Of a DNA stretch of 64,000 nt, positions 11,854 to 21,491 are shown piece by piece. The notes below the pieces were generated by a model, which worked only from the letters and a program-made list of their open reading frames with translations, was not told the DNA's origin and made no database searches. The stretch is taken from positions 1,777,678 to 1,841,677 of the forward strand of contig NC_066518.1 of the NCBI RefSeq assembly GCF_024679095.1. The letters run 5' to 3'. This DNA comes from Eriocheir sinensis (lineage: Eukaryota > Arthropoda > Malacostraca > Decapoda > Varunidae). A program made the position numbers and the translations under genes. Within the stretch, counting starts at the first letter, position 1. The number at the start of each line of letters is the position of its first letter.

Positions 11854-11891
11854 TGACGTCACCCACAGCCCATATGCGTTGACGTCACGTG
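11854..11891. promoter_or_regulatory. Double CRE plus E-box beside a long CT tract
   Basis: TGACGTCA lies at 11854-11861 and again at 11880-11887. The second overlaps CACGTG at 11886-11891, giving TTGACGTCACGTG. A 128 bp CT run begins 50 bp downstream. Such clusters are typical of bZIP/bHLH-bound promoters, but no transcript is evident. Confidence 0.4.
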
Positions 11892-11938
11892 TTTTAAAAT
11901 ATCGAAGGTTTTATCGCGTGACAGAAAGGTAGGTAGGT

Positions 11939-12070
<132 letters not shown>

Positions 12071-12132
12071 GAATAAACGACCGCAATAAATTAGCCTAAA
12101 TCACCTGCGCCTCACCTTGACGCAGACCAAAC

Positions 12133-12134
<2 letters not shown>

Positions 12135-12179
<45 letters not shown>
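12135..12179. repeat. (GA)22 microsatellite
   Basis: Perfect run 65 bp after the (CT)64 tract. The two can pair as an inverted repeat. Confidence 0.97.
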
Positions 12180-12181
<2 letters not shown>

Positions 12182-12934
12182 AGGCTGACTGACAAGGAGG
12201 AAAATGACTCAGCAGAACAAAAATAGACGAACGTATTGAATGACTGACTAATTGACTGACCGACCAAAGGACTGAATGACTGACGGGCAAAAGTAGTGAT
12301 TGCCAAAGACGCACACAACTAATGACACGGCCCCCCCCCCTTCTCACCCCCTCGTCCCATCACGCCCACCCACTCTTTGCAGACATAACTTCCCCGTGCC
12401 TTTGTTACCGAGGGAACACGCCGCGCCTTGGCACGAGTTAATCAGAAAGGAGAAGATGAACTTTTTTTTTGAGCAGTCGATGAAGAGAAATTTCGACGCT
12501 GATTTAGAGGAAAGTGAAAAGACGAATATTAAACTTTTCAGAATTCTTCTCTGCTGCGAGATGTTGAATTATAATAAAGTATCGATCACAGAGTATAGAA
12601 ATGTCGCCCCTCGCAGAGTCCGCCTTAACAAAAGTTCGAGGGTATGTCATTATATTGCAGTTTTCTTACGAAGATGAGTAAAAAAAAAATATGCAGATAC
12701 TCAAATAAGGATATACATAAAATAATAAGATAATTTTTTTGAGCTTAATATGTTATAAACGATTAATTATTTTTTGTATGGTTATGTAGAGCCAGAACTT
12801 TTTGCTTAATAGATTTGTTTTTTCTTCTATTATTTGTATGGAAATGACGCGTAGTAGTTTAGGACGTGAGCCTCGTTGATGTAATACATTTTTTGCGTTT
12901 GTTATATCACAATCTATATTTTTTGTTTCCTTTC
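12180..12934. other. No gene supported
   Basis: GACTGACT-type quasi-repeats at 12180-12290, then unique sequence that becomes AT-rich (12660-12930). The 125-codon plus frame at 12300-12677 lacks family similarity or splice context. Confidence 0.4.
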
Positions 12935-13100
12935 CTTGAGTGTAGTGAAGGACGTCAACCCCAGTGATACAGTTGACGTCCTTCACTACGCTCAAGGACG
13001 TCAGCCCCAGCCCCATCAACTGTATCACTGGGGCTAACGTCCTTGAGTGTAGTGAAGGACGTCAGCCCCAGCCCCAGCCCCATTGATACAGTTGATGCAG
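12935..13100. repeat. Nested palindromes and direct repeats (ACGTCC/AAGGACGT)
   Basis: A 25 nt arm at 12935-12959 (CTTGAGTGTAGTGAAGGACG then TCAAC) is inverted at 12972-12996 with one mismatch. The arm recurs as a direct repeat at 13041. A second inverted pair, CCCAGTGATACAGTTGA and TCAACTGTATCACTGGG, spans the centre. AAGGACGTCAGCCCCAGCCCC also recurs. The block could fold into alternative hairpins. Confidence 0.9.
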
Positions 13101-13157
13101 ATTTGTTTACGCTTATCACTTCATCTGTTTGTTTTCGTTGTTTTCACGCGCATCACC

Positions 13158-13291
13158 TGACGTCAGCGTGTTTTGATCTAGATATGTTGGCCTCGCTTGT
13201 TGGCCTCACGCGCCGCTGACCTTCACAGACCCATCAGCAAATGTCATGCAGGAAAGTGATGATTGTTTACCTTCCTTCAGGAGTGACGTCA
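13158..13291. promoter_or_regulatory. Two further CRE octamers
   Basis: TGACGTCA occurs at 13158-13165 and 13284-13291, in a modestly GC-rich segment after the palindrome block. Confidence 0.3.
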
Positions 13292-13304
13292 GGAGGGACG
13301 CTCT

Positions 13305-13640
13305 CCACTTTCCTCCTCTTAGCCACCCCCCTACCAGTCACTTCCCTTTAAACTCAATCCTCCTTCTCTCTCGCCCCTTCATTCTTAATCTGTCCTAATC
13401 TGTCTCTCCCATACCCTTCTTCATCCCCTCTCATCCCCCCTGTACCATTATCTGTGCCCTCAGCATCTTCACCCTTCACCCACCCCTTTTATCATCTCCT
13501 TTTACCCGTTTTTCTCCTCTCCTCTCCCTTCACCTCTGTTTCCGTCTCCTCCCCTTCCTCCCTCCCCTGTTTTCCACGCCCTTCCTATCACTTCACCCCC
13601 TGTCTCTCCCTGTCTCCCAACCCCAGCCCCCCTCCCCTCA
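13305..13640. repeat. Polypyrimidine tract
   Basis: C/T-rich plus strand. It is followed by a TATATATAG string at about 13659 that I did not call as a promoter. Confidence 0.8.
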
Positions 13641-13924
13641 ACCGTTTCCCCCTGAGTGTATATATAGACGGCTGACCCTGGCACTCTTCAAACCCTCAAG
13701 GGCATCAATTAAGTGCCGCCTGCCTATTAGTATCCGTTACTCATTTCACTAAACCTGTTATTCACCTCGCACAAGCTGAACGTTTTTTTTTGTATATATT
13801 TTTGTTTTCCTTTTTCCTTGAGTAGAATTAAGCTGCGCGTATATGACTTTCTCTTTGGCTCGGATTCTGCTCAAGTCGTGTAAATTCCTTCAGTCCTTGC
13901 CGTTGGAAGTTACCTGAATCTCTC

Positions 13925-14015
13925 CTCTTACACGTGTCCTCCTCCACTACTCCCTTGGATCCTTTTCTTATCTCCCACCACCTCTCACAAGTTATTTTTC
14001 ATTTTGGTCCACGCA
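13925..14015 (+). repeat. Dispersed 90 bp repeat, copy 1
   Basis: CACGTGTCCTCCTCCACTAC, CCTTTTCTTATCTCCCAC and TATTTTTCATTTTGG occur in this order. The same block, with a few substitutions and a small indel, recurs at 19903-19990. Element class is unknown. Confidence 0.85.
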
Positions 14016-14430
14016 GCACGCCCTCAACTTCCTGAATATTGCACAGCCGCGCGGCCTTTAATGTCTGACTCAGGAGCGCGAAGTTACGGATCCCATGAGT
14101 CGCGTGTTATTTGTGGCATGATCTTTACACGACACCCTGTGCTTGTCTGTTTCTATCTTTTGCACGCAGAAAAATCACCCAGATATTTCGTGTCTTTTAC
14201 AGAAATGTTTTAATAGATATATATCAATGTGTTTTGTCTTAATGCAAATAAGAATTAAGCTCCTTGGATACATGTTATTTTTGTCACGAAATTTGTGATT
14301 GTAGAAGTGAATAAGGACTCATGCAAACGAAGCAAAGAAACTCTGTCTTGATTTATCGCTCATATGGGCCGGAAAAATAATTATAATGTTGTTAAACCAG
14401 CTTTTTACATGGAGGACCACTAACACTTAC
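14016..14430. other. No gene supported
   Basis: Unique sequence. It would be intronic if the putative exon to the right is real. Confidence 0.4.
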
Positions 14431-14646
14431 CTCGTCAATACCTCGCATTCCATAACTATTGGGAGTCGCGCCATTAATCAAAGTCAGTGCGCCACGTGTC
14501 ACCCCACTGACCTGACATGACCTGACCCCAGTGACCCGGGAAAAGTGCCGTCGCGCCGCTGTCACCTCCATGAAAACAAATATATATTTTTTCCTACGAC
14601 ATAGACTCTGACACTCGGCTGACATCATTTTGACGTCCCCTGACAC
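14431..14646 (-). CDS. Putative exon with consensus 5' splice site (minus strand)
   Basis: On the minus strand an open segment of 72 codons ends in GACGAG followed by GTAAGT, a perfect U1-complementary donor (intron begins at 14430, phase 0). The first Met is at 14646 and a second, preceding EVTAARRHFSRVTG, is at 14571. Composition is balanced, unlike the simple-repeat frames. No family is recognised and no downstream exon could be identified. The same DNA contains a cluster of nuclear-receptor half-sites, so it may instead be regulatory or 5' untranslated sequence. Confidence 0.25.
14493..14537 (-). promoter_or_regulatory. Cluster of AGGTCA half-sites (DR3/DR4) with E-box
   Basis: Minus-strand RGGTCA-type half-sites have plus-strand complements at 14499 (TCACCC), 14508 (TGACCT), 14518 (TGACCT), 14523 (TGACCC) and 14532 (TGACCC). 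Spacings give DR3, DR4 and DR3 arrangements used by nuclear-receptor dimers such as EcR/RXR or HR-type receptors. CACGTG lies at 14493-14498. Binding is inference. Confidence 0.4.
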
Positions 14647-15017
14647 CCCCTCGAAGGCTCACACGGAGAAGACGGATCCCTTGCAGCTGTTCTTTCACAT
14701 TCTGTTTTGCGTCGGGGAAATGCCCAGTAACACGGCAGGAAAAAAGCGTCACATCGGTTTCTCCAGCGTTCGAATTTTACCCGTGGCGCGCACTAGGGAA
14801 GCAGCGAGCTCTCAAATTACTTTCTGATGAACTTGATGAAAATGAATTGCAGTTTTTCCACTCAACTTTATCACGTTCACGCTGTCCATTACTGAACTTC
14901 ATACTCCACAGTAACAATTCACTTTGCAGGTATTTCGAGATAGAGTACACGAGCTTTCACTGAATTGCGTACTCTCTGTTAGGTCACCACGGTTATGATA
15001 TTAGCTATACTTTTAGA
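14647..15017. other. No gene supported
   Basis: Unique sequence without a recognisable feature. Confidence 0.4.
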
Positions 15018-15235
15018 GCCGTATTCTTAAACACTCCGGCGCCCCAGCACACATATTTAACAAGGCTTTCGTAGTAGTTTTGGGCATTTCCAGGGGTACT
15101 TTAATGACCCTAGTGGTAGTTTGACCCTTCTTCTGTGGCATGAACCTACAAAAACACTCATTAGAACCCGACTGATCTCATTTTGGGCCTTTGGAAATAG
15201 TTGATGTGAGAGTCGGAACTGTCTAAGAATACCAA
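15018..15235 (+). mobile_element. MITE-like element, family A, copy 1
   Basis: The left end GTATTCTTAAACACTCCGGC (15021) is matched by the inverted right end, where GTCGGAACTGTCTAAGAATA occupies 15212-15231. This gives imperfect terminal inverted repeats of about 20 bp. The core AACAAGGCTTTCGT...CATTTCCA...TTTATGA/TTAATGA...CATGAAC recurs at 48393-48600. About 215 bp with no coding capacity. The target duplication is unresolved. Confidence 0.7.
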
Positions 15236-15495
15236 CCTTATTTTCATACCGTGTGTACCCATTTTTTCTGTCCCCTTCTTCAGTAGACTAACTAGTATGT
15301 GCCTCTACTGCAGCTGTCATGTTTTTTTTTTCTCTTCGCCACATGTTATTTAGATTTCTTCTCGTTTCGTTTAAGCTGACACTTCGTCTTGATACAGCTG
15401 TCAAGGCACACTTAGGGAAGGTAAAAATATACTTATCGCATCAGCCAAGTCCACGAGGAGATACTAAAAAACAGAGTCAAGGCTTTCTTTTTGGT

Positions 15496-15497
<2 letters not shown>
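15236..15497. other. No gene supported
   Basis: Unique sequence. Confidence 0.4.

Positions 15498-15532
<35 letters not shown>
15498..15532. repeat. (GA)17
   Basis: Perfect dinucleotide run. Confidence 0.96.
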
Positions 15533-15536
<4 letters not shown>

Positions 15537-15663
15537 TAAAATAAAACGGGTGTTCCCTAAGAGTATTAAAACTAAGAGTGGGACATCTGCCTTGCCCTCC
15601 ACGCCACTTTCTCTTCACAAATATGAAGTTTTGTCTTGATGCAGCAGGGAAAGTTTTCTGTGG

Positions 15664-15666
<3 letters not shown>

Positions 15667-15740
<74 letters not shown>

Positions 15741-15746
15741 GCACTG

Positions 15747-15795
<49 letters not shown>
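15667..15795. repeat. (CT)35 - 16 bp - (GA)21 inverted pair
   Basis: (CT)n at 15667-15736 is followed by (GA)n at 15753-15795, so the two arms are complementary and can form a hairpin of about 20 bp or more with a short AATTGCACTGAAAGAA loop. Confidence 0.97.
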
Positions 15796-15796
<1 letters not shown>

Positions 15797-16175
15797 GCCC
15801 ACAAGAAAGAAAGAAAACGGGGAGTGGGGAGACACATTCATTTGGCAGAAAACGGGACTCCACGCTAAGTCCTCAACACGTGCCTCTCAGAGAACAGGGG
15901 AATTCATGATGCGTGAAAGAGAAGGAAAACGGAGAAAAGGGCAAACTAAAGAAATATCAATGCCCGTAGCCTGAAGTGCATTGAAACGTAAGAGAAGTCG
16001 GATAGATAGATATAAAGGGAGAAGAGAAACAGGGGGATAGATAAACAGAGACGAACGGACTAATAAAGACAGATAGACGTAGACAGTGACGGACAGATAG
16101 ATAAACAGACAGACAAGTACACAAAAGTAGGTAGACGCTAATGCGAGAAGCAACAGCGGTTTAAATACAAGGCAA
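15796..16175. other. No gene supported, GATAGA-rich
   Basis: Purine-biased sequence with scattered GATAGATA and ACAGATAGA motifs. Confidence 0.5.

Positions 16176-16245
<70 letters not shown>
16176..16245. repeat. (CA)35 microsatellite
   Basis: CA run with one TA interruption. Confidence 0.97.
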
Positions 16246-16605
16246 GCAACTGGCAATGTTTTCCTAATCGCTCTTTAATTTTACATCAGATCTTCAGGAG
16301 AGCGAGAAGAAGAAAAACGTCGGCCCTTTTAGCTTCATAGCCCTTTGTCGGCCCGGCGGAAGAGCTCGCCTACATATTTCACATTTAATGGCCCCCTCAC
16401 GCGCTGTACCTGTGTTTGTCTCATTATTTTCGGGTGTAGCAGGGGGAGGAGCAGGTGTGCCTTGGGGAGGTACTACGATCTTGAACAGGGCACGGACCCG
16501 CTCATCTACCCGGCTGTCTGCTTCCTCTTCCTCCTTCTTCGTTATCCCGCCCCTGGTCTTTCATTCTAATTATCCTTCATCTCCTTTCTTGTATTAATTT
16601 TTTTT
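16246..16605. other. No gene supported
   Basis: Unique, with CpG-containing sequence at 16340-16510 (GCCCGGCGGAAGAG, GTGCCTTGGGGAGG). No exon borders were found. Confidence 0.4.
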
Positions 16606-17312
16606 TTGCTTTTTACTTCTTCTTCCTTATCGTTCATTCTCAACTTCCATCTCCCTCGTTCCCCCTTTTCTTGTTTTTCCTCTCTTTTACTCCTTCCTTA
16701 TCGTTCATCCTCAACTTCCATCTTCCTCCCTCCACTTTTTCCTTGTTCTCCCTCTCTTTTACTTCTTCTTCCTTATCGTTCATTCTCAACTTCTATCTCC
16801 CTCCCTCCACTTTTTCCTTGTTCTCCCTCTCTTTTACTTCTTCTTCCTTATCGTTCAATCTCAACTTCCATCTCCCTCCTTCCCCCTTTTTCCTTGTTCT
16901 CCCTCTCTTTTACTTCTTCTTCCTTATCGTTCAATCTCAACTTCTATCTCCCTCCCTCCACTTTTTCCTTGTTCTCCCTCTCTTTTACTTCTTCTTCCTT
17001 ATCGTTCAATCTCAACTTCTATCTCCCTCCCTCCACTTTTTCCTTGTTCTCCCTCTCTTTTACTTCTTCCTTATCGTTCAATCTCAACTTCTATCTCCCT
17101 CCCTCCACTTTTTCCTTGTTCTCCCTCTCTTTTACTTCTTCTTCCTTATCATTCAATCTCAACTTCTATCTCCCTCCCTCCACTTTTTCCTTGTTCTCCC
17201 TCTCTTTTACTTCTTCTTCCTTATCGTTCAATCTCAACTTATATCTCCCTCCCTCCACTTTTTCCTTGTTCTCCCTCTCTTTTACTTCTTCCTTATCGTT
17301 CAATCTCAACCT
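16606..17312. repeat. Pyrimidine minisatellite, about 75 bp x 9
   Basis: CCTTGTTCTCCCTCTCTTTT recurs at 16741, 16816, 16892, 16967, 17042, 17114, 17189 and 17264, with a diverged first copy near 16668. Period is 72-76 bp; the short copies lack one CTT. It produces a repeated 25-residue Ser/Leu/Phe open frame of 266 codons that is unlikely to be a protein. Confidence 0.97.
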
Positions 17313-17328
17313 TTTTCTTTTCCGTCAC

Positions 17329-17537
17329 CATTATTATTATTATTATTATCAACGTTTTTCTTCTGCTTGTTCTTCTCCTCTTTTTCATGATCATTTTCCT
17401 CTTTAAAACTCCTAAAATTTCTGTTTATCTCACTTCACTTGTTTTTCTCTTTCACATTCACATTAATTATTGAGAGTTTTCTTTATCTCCTTCTTCTTTC
17501 CCCCAGCTTCCTCCTCCTCCTCCTCCTCCTCCTCCTC
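17329..17537. repeat. (ATT)7 and (CTC)9 microsatellites
   Basis: ATT triplets at 17329-17349 and CTC triplets at about 17510-17537, separated by T-rich unique sequence. Confidence 0.9.
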
Positions 17538-17585
17538 ATTCTTTTGCTTGTTACAGGGAGGCAGGAGGCTTCGTAGGAGGGATAG

Positions 17586-17589
<4 letters not shown>

Positions 17590-17641
<52 letters not shown>
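17590..17641. repeat. (GA)26
   Basis: Perfect run of about 50 bp. Confidence 0.97.
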
Positions 17642-17644
<3 letters not shown>

Positions 17645-17813
17645 GAATTCAATAATGCTTCTTGATATCCTGAAAACCAAATCTGCCTAATTAATGCAAA
17701 ATGCAAATCCCTGCCTCTCTCTCTCTCTTTTTTTTTTCTTTATTTATTTTTACATCTTACATATTGCAAATGACATATATGTCGATGAGCGGGCAACGGC
17801 CAGCCGCTGGGGG

Positions 17814-17821
<8 letters not shown>

Positions 17822-17893
<72 letters not shown>
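17822..17893. repeat. (CT)36
   Basis: Perfect run of about 72 bp, ending 33 bp before a group of promoter-type motifs. Confidence 0.97.
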
Positions 17894-17898
<5 letters not shown>

Positions 17899-17925
17899 TT
17901 ATCGGTCCAGCTTTTCAAATATTCT

Positions 17926-18000
17926 CATTGGCGCGCTCGCTCTTATTAATATTTTATGGGTCACGTGACGTCATCGCATGCTTTGCTTCCTCTTCCGGGT
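17926..18000 (+). promoter_or_regulatory. Compact promoter-like motif group (CCAAT, E-box/CRE, ETS)
   Basis: Within 75 bp there is an inverted CCAAT box (ATTGG, 17927) and TCACGTGACGTCA at 17961-17973, where a CACGTG E-box and a full CRE overlap. CTTCCGG, an ETS site on the minus strand, follows at 17992. This combination is typical of housekeeping promoters, and it lies downstream of a (CT)36 tract. No convincing first exon follows, although a GTACGTGA donor-like string is near 18037. Direction is uncertain. Confidence 0.4.
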
Positions 18001-18603
18001 CGGAGAATGGACTGAAAATGATGTATCTAATGAAGAACGTACGTGAATTTCCTTTAGCTTTCTTTTTACTGTTATAAGAAAAGCATTGCGGAGAATAACA
18101 TGGATTTCTTAATTTCTTTCTTTCCTTCATTCTTTCCTTCCTTTTCTTTTTTTTTGCCTCCACGAGGCGGTACGGATCTGCATAAGCCATCGAAGACAAT
18201 ATAATATTTCTCTGGGTGGGAAAATGCTAATATAAAAAGTAAAGGAAACGACATGTGCGATGTAATTGAAAAAAAAAAGAACGAAAGTATAAATGATAAT
18301 AATAATAATAATAATCGAAAGTTGATCTGCTCCTTTAATTAACCCGACATCCAAATACCAAGAGAGTCGAAAAAAAAAGTTGCCCTATGATACAAGGTGA
18401 CATACTGCCGCCATGCACTTGCCGTCACTTTCTCTGCTCAAGTATGCAGGAACTTTCTTTATTGCCTCGTGCCTCATCAGAGCAATGAATACTTTGGGAA
18501 GGTTGGGAAGATCAAGGAAGCGAGGTAGTGAGGGAGGAATGCCTGAGACGGAGAAAGATGAAGGGATGGAAAGGATGGGGAGAATGAGGGAAGGAAGGAG
18601 GAT
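18001..18603. other. No gene supported
   Basis: T-rich, then A-rich, with (AAT)7 at 18296-18315. The only long frames are short and of unknown composition. Confidence 0.5.
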
Positions 18604-19450
18604 AGTAAAATGAGGGTTAGGTTAGGTTAGGGAAGAGAGGAAGGGAAGGAGGGAGGGAGGAATGCATAAGGAGGAGGAAGGGATAGAAAGGAGGAGGAGA
18701 ATGAAAAGGGGGAAGGAGTATTGTAAAATGAGAGTTAGGTTAGATTAGGTCAGGTTAGGTTAGGTTAGGTTAGGTTAGGTTAGGTTAGGGAAAAGAGGAA
18801 GGGAAGGAGGGAGGGAGGAATGCAGAAGGAGGAGGAGGAGGAAGGGATAGAAAGGAGGAGGAGAATGAAAAGGGAAGGAGTATAGTAAAATGGGGGGGAT
18901 AGAATATATAAAGGAGGAGAGGGAAGAAATGGACTAAATTGTGATGTTGGAAAAGATACTCTGAGATGGAAGGGAAGGCAGAGGAAGGGATAGAAAGGGT
19001 GAGGATGAAAAGGGGAAGGAGTACAGTAAAATGGGGAAAGATAGAATATATAACTAGGAGAGGGAAGAAGTGGGCTGAATTGTGATGTTGGAAAAGATAC
19101 TCTGAGATGGAAGGGAAGTCAGAGGAAGGGAATAATATAAAGAAGAGGAAAAGAGAGGGGGAAGGAGTATAGTAAAAAAGATAATATATATAATAGGGGG
19201 AGATTAGTGGGCTGAATTGTGATGTTGGAAAAGATACTCTGAGATGGAAGGGAAGGCAGAGGAAGGGAATAATATAAACCCATCCAATCATTTTTTCGTC
19301 ACCATCTCGATTATTTTATTATTGGGTGAACCGTAATCACCACCCATGGGAAAAGATATACGATGAGATGGAAGGGAAGGCAGAGGAAGGGAATAATATA
19401 AACCCATCCAATCATTTTTTCGTCACTAACTCGATTATTTTATTATTGGA
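18604..19450. repeat. Composite tandem array, about 140 bp units
   Basis: Two leading units share GAAGGGAAGGAGGGAGGG (18641 and 18799). At least four later copies of GAGATGGAAGGGAAG lie at 18963, 19104, 19241 and 19365, with spacings of 141, 137 and 124 bp. The last two also share the 60 bp block ending ATTATTTTATTATTGG. TTAGG arrays separate the first units. The array is purine-rich on the plus strand. Confidence 0.93.
18735..18789. repeat. Interstitial (TTAGG)n telomere-like array
   Basis: About nine AGGTT units, mostly perfect, inside a tandem array. A shorter AGGTTAGGTTAGG lies at 18615. TTAGG is the canonical arthropod telomere repeat. Confidence 0.9.
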
Positions 19451-19902
19451 ATGCATCGTGTATATAATCACTAGCCAGATATCTTTGTTTCTAAGTCACC
19501 GTCCCGTCCCCGCCATGGTGTCTGCTACGCGTGGCTCTTGTCCTTTGTCCCCACCTGCGGCGCTCACTTCCTCTCTTCAGGTGGCGGCGAGGCAGGCGGC
19601 AACACAAAGAGAGAATGATGTACTTGGCTACGGCCCACACTTGCTTTGGCTGCTGGTGGGCCTACGTCAGAGCACTTTCCCCCCCCTACTTCCTCCATCT
19701 CCCATCCTCTTCTCCCTTCCCCTCTTCTCCCCGACCTCCCACGCCTCCCGTTCTCTTCCCCTTTATCACGTCTTTCACCTCTTATTACCTTACATGTGTC
19801 AACCTCAAGTATTTCCTCCCACCACCTCCTCTTCCTCTTCTCCCTACCCCTTTGCGTCATCTGCTTCTGCCCGGACTCCCACGCCTTTCATATCTTATCC
19901 TT
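19451..19902. other. Pyrimidine-rich non-coding
   Basis: CpG-containing to about 19670, then C/T-rich. The long overlapping frames are compositional. Confidence 0.5.
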
Positions 19903-19990
19903 GTACACGTGTCCTCCTCCACTACTCCCTTGGAGCCTTTTCTTATCTCCCACTACCTCCTCTCACAAGCTATTTTTCATTTTGGCTCCA
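19903..19990 (+). repeat. Dispersed 90 bp repeat, copy 2
   Basis: Matches 13925-14015 in the same orientation. CACGTGTCCTCCTCCACTAC is followed by CCTTTTCTTATCTCCCAC and CTATTTTTCATTTTGG. Confidence 0.85.
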
Positions 19991-20430
19991 CGTGTTGTTT
20001 TTTCATGTCCGTCCTCCCTTCCTTCTCTCCCTTACCTTCTCTCCCCTCTCACTAAGCTCCTCACACTTCCGATTTCTGCTTCGTTTTCTTTCCCTGTCCT
20101 AATGCCTCCACCTCCCTCGCGTATATCTCAACTACTCTTTAGGCTTTCCCTCTCCTTGTCTTTCGTTTCTTCTCTTTCTCATTGCCGGACGATGGAAAGC
20201 GATTGACAGTACTAAGTGTGATGTATTGCAGACTTTAGTTGTACAGCAAAAGGCAAAGCAAAGGTTCGAGAAGGTTGGGTAGTAATGGAGGAAAAACTAA
20301 GAATGTTGATTATGAAGGCACGTTCAAATATATTCTTTTTTAACTGAGAGAGGCAAACATCAGATGGACTTAAGCAGGAGGGATGAAGGTGAAAGGGAAA
20401 GGGAAGGGTGTGAGTTACGAGGGGCTTAGG
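19991..20430. other. No gene supported
   Basis: Pyrimidine-rich to 20170, then mixed unique sequence. Confidence 0.4.
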
Positions 20431-20930
20431 TGGGATAGGTAGAGCGGATTATGTATACTAGAGGGGGAAGATGAATGGAGAAAGGAGGAGAAGAGGGAAG
20501 ATTGGAAAGAAATGAGAGAAGAAGTAAGAAAGGAAGAAAGGGCAGGCAAGGAATATGGACAATGCTCGAATGTTTGCCTTGTGTAGCGTCATTTTCCTTT
20601 GTATACAGGGCATGCAAGGGGCGGATTATGTACTGGATGGGAAAGATGAATGAAGGATGGAGGTACAGAGGGAAAACGGACAAGAAAGGGGAGACGAAGG
20701 AGGAAAGGAAGAAAAGACAAATAAGAAACGTGGATAATACAAGACTGATTTATTGTGTAGAGACATTTCTTGTGAATAGAGCACGTGGATGGGACATGTT
20801 AGAGGCGGCTCATGCAGTGGAGTGGAAGTTGAATGATGAAATGAGAAAAAGAGGAAAGGTGGGGAAGAAATGAGAGAAGAAAGAGGAAAGGAGGAAAAGG
20901 CAAGTAAGTTTTGTAGACAGTGTACAGGTG
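20431..20930. repeat. Degenerate tandem repeat, about 180 bp x 2.7
   Basis: GCGGATTATGTA at 20444 and 20621 and the diverged GCGGCTCATGCAGTGG at 20804 mark units spaced 177 and 183 bp. Each unit has a purine half (GAGGAGAAG/GGAAAGGAAG) and a T-richer half ending in a GTGTAG...ACAGGGCATG-like segment. Confidence 0.8.
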
Positions 20931-21230
20931 TGGTTGTGGTATGCTGGGGGCAGGAGAGTACAGGTCAAGTGACGGAAAAGCAACGAAGACAGATACGAAG
21001 GGAGGAAGAAGGGCGGGCGTCAAGTCCACAGCAGGTGACGCAGCACCGGCCACGTGGGCGTCACTGCGCATGTTGACTCGCGTTTTGACAACAAGGTATA
21101 TTTGGCCTTGCGTCACGTGCCTGGGTATGAGTGTGGAGGAGGGGGAGGGATGAGAGGAGGAAAAAAAAACATGCTCTTTCTAGAATTTCTCAGGAATGAT
21201 AATTTGCTCGTGTGTTGCTGTGTAGACTCG
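20931..21230. other. No gene supported
   Basis: GC-richer unique sequence flanking the MITE, with CACGTG at 21051 and about 21115. Confidence 0.4.
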
Positions 21231-21233
21231 TTA

Positions 21234-21488
21234 AGGGGCTATCACACTGGGCAAATTTTCCGTGGATCTTCAGTCAAACCACGATGTCTGCTAGCGTGGT
21301 TCTCATTTGTTTCTTGTTATTGCTGCTGATGATGATGGTGAGTAATACAGTCTTCCTTTGGTGAGATCTACCGTAGCTTTGGAAGATCGCGGACACGTCA
21401 GAAAACCACGGAAATAGGAGAACCACGCCAGCGGAAATCGTGGTTTGACTGAAGATCCACGGAAAATTTGCCCAGTGTAATAGCCCCT
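21234..21488. mobile_element. PIF/Harbinger-like MITE, 255 bp
   Basis: Terminal inverted repeats of about 71 bp with only about four mismatches begin AGGGGCTATNACACTGGGCA and extend through ATCTTCAGTCAAACCACG. The trinucleotide TTA is duplicated on both sides (21231-21233 and 21489-21491), as expected for PIF/Harbinger transposition at TWA sites. The internal sequence is about 110 bp and non-coding. It must have been mobilised by a transposase encoded elsewhere. High arm identity suggests fairly recent insertion. Confidence 0.88.
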
Positions 21489-21491
21489 TTA

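Noticed and set aside
12300..12677. 125-codon plus frame
   Set aside because: Starts in a C run and has no recognisable domain or splice signals.
13655..13700. TATATATAG as a TATA box
   Set aside because: No initiator, no downstream exon, and AT repeats of this kind are frequent.
16606..17406. 266-codon and 239-codon overlapping plus frames
   Set aside because: Produced by a 75 bp pyrimidine minisatellite whose period is a multiple of three; two frames are open at once, as expected for a repeat and not a gene.
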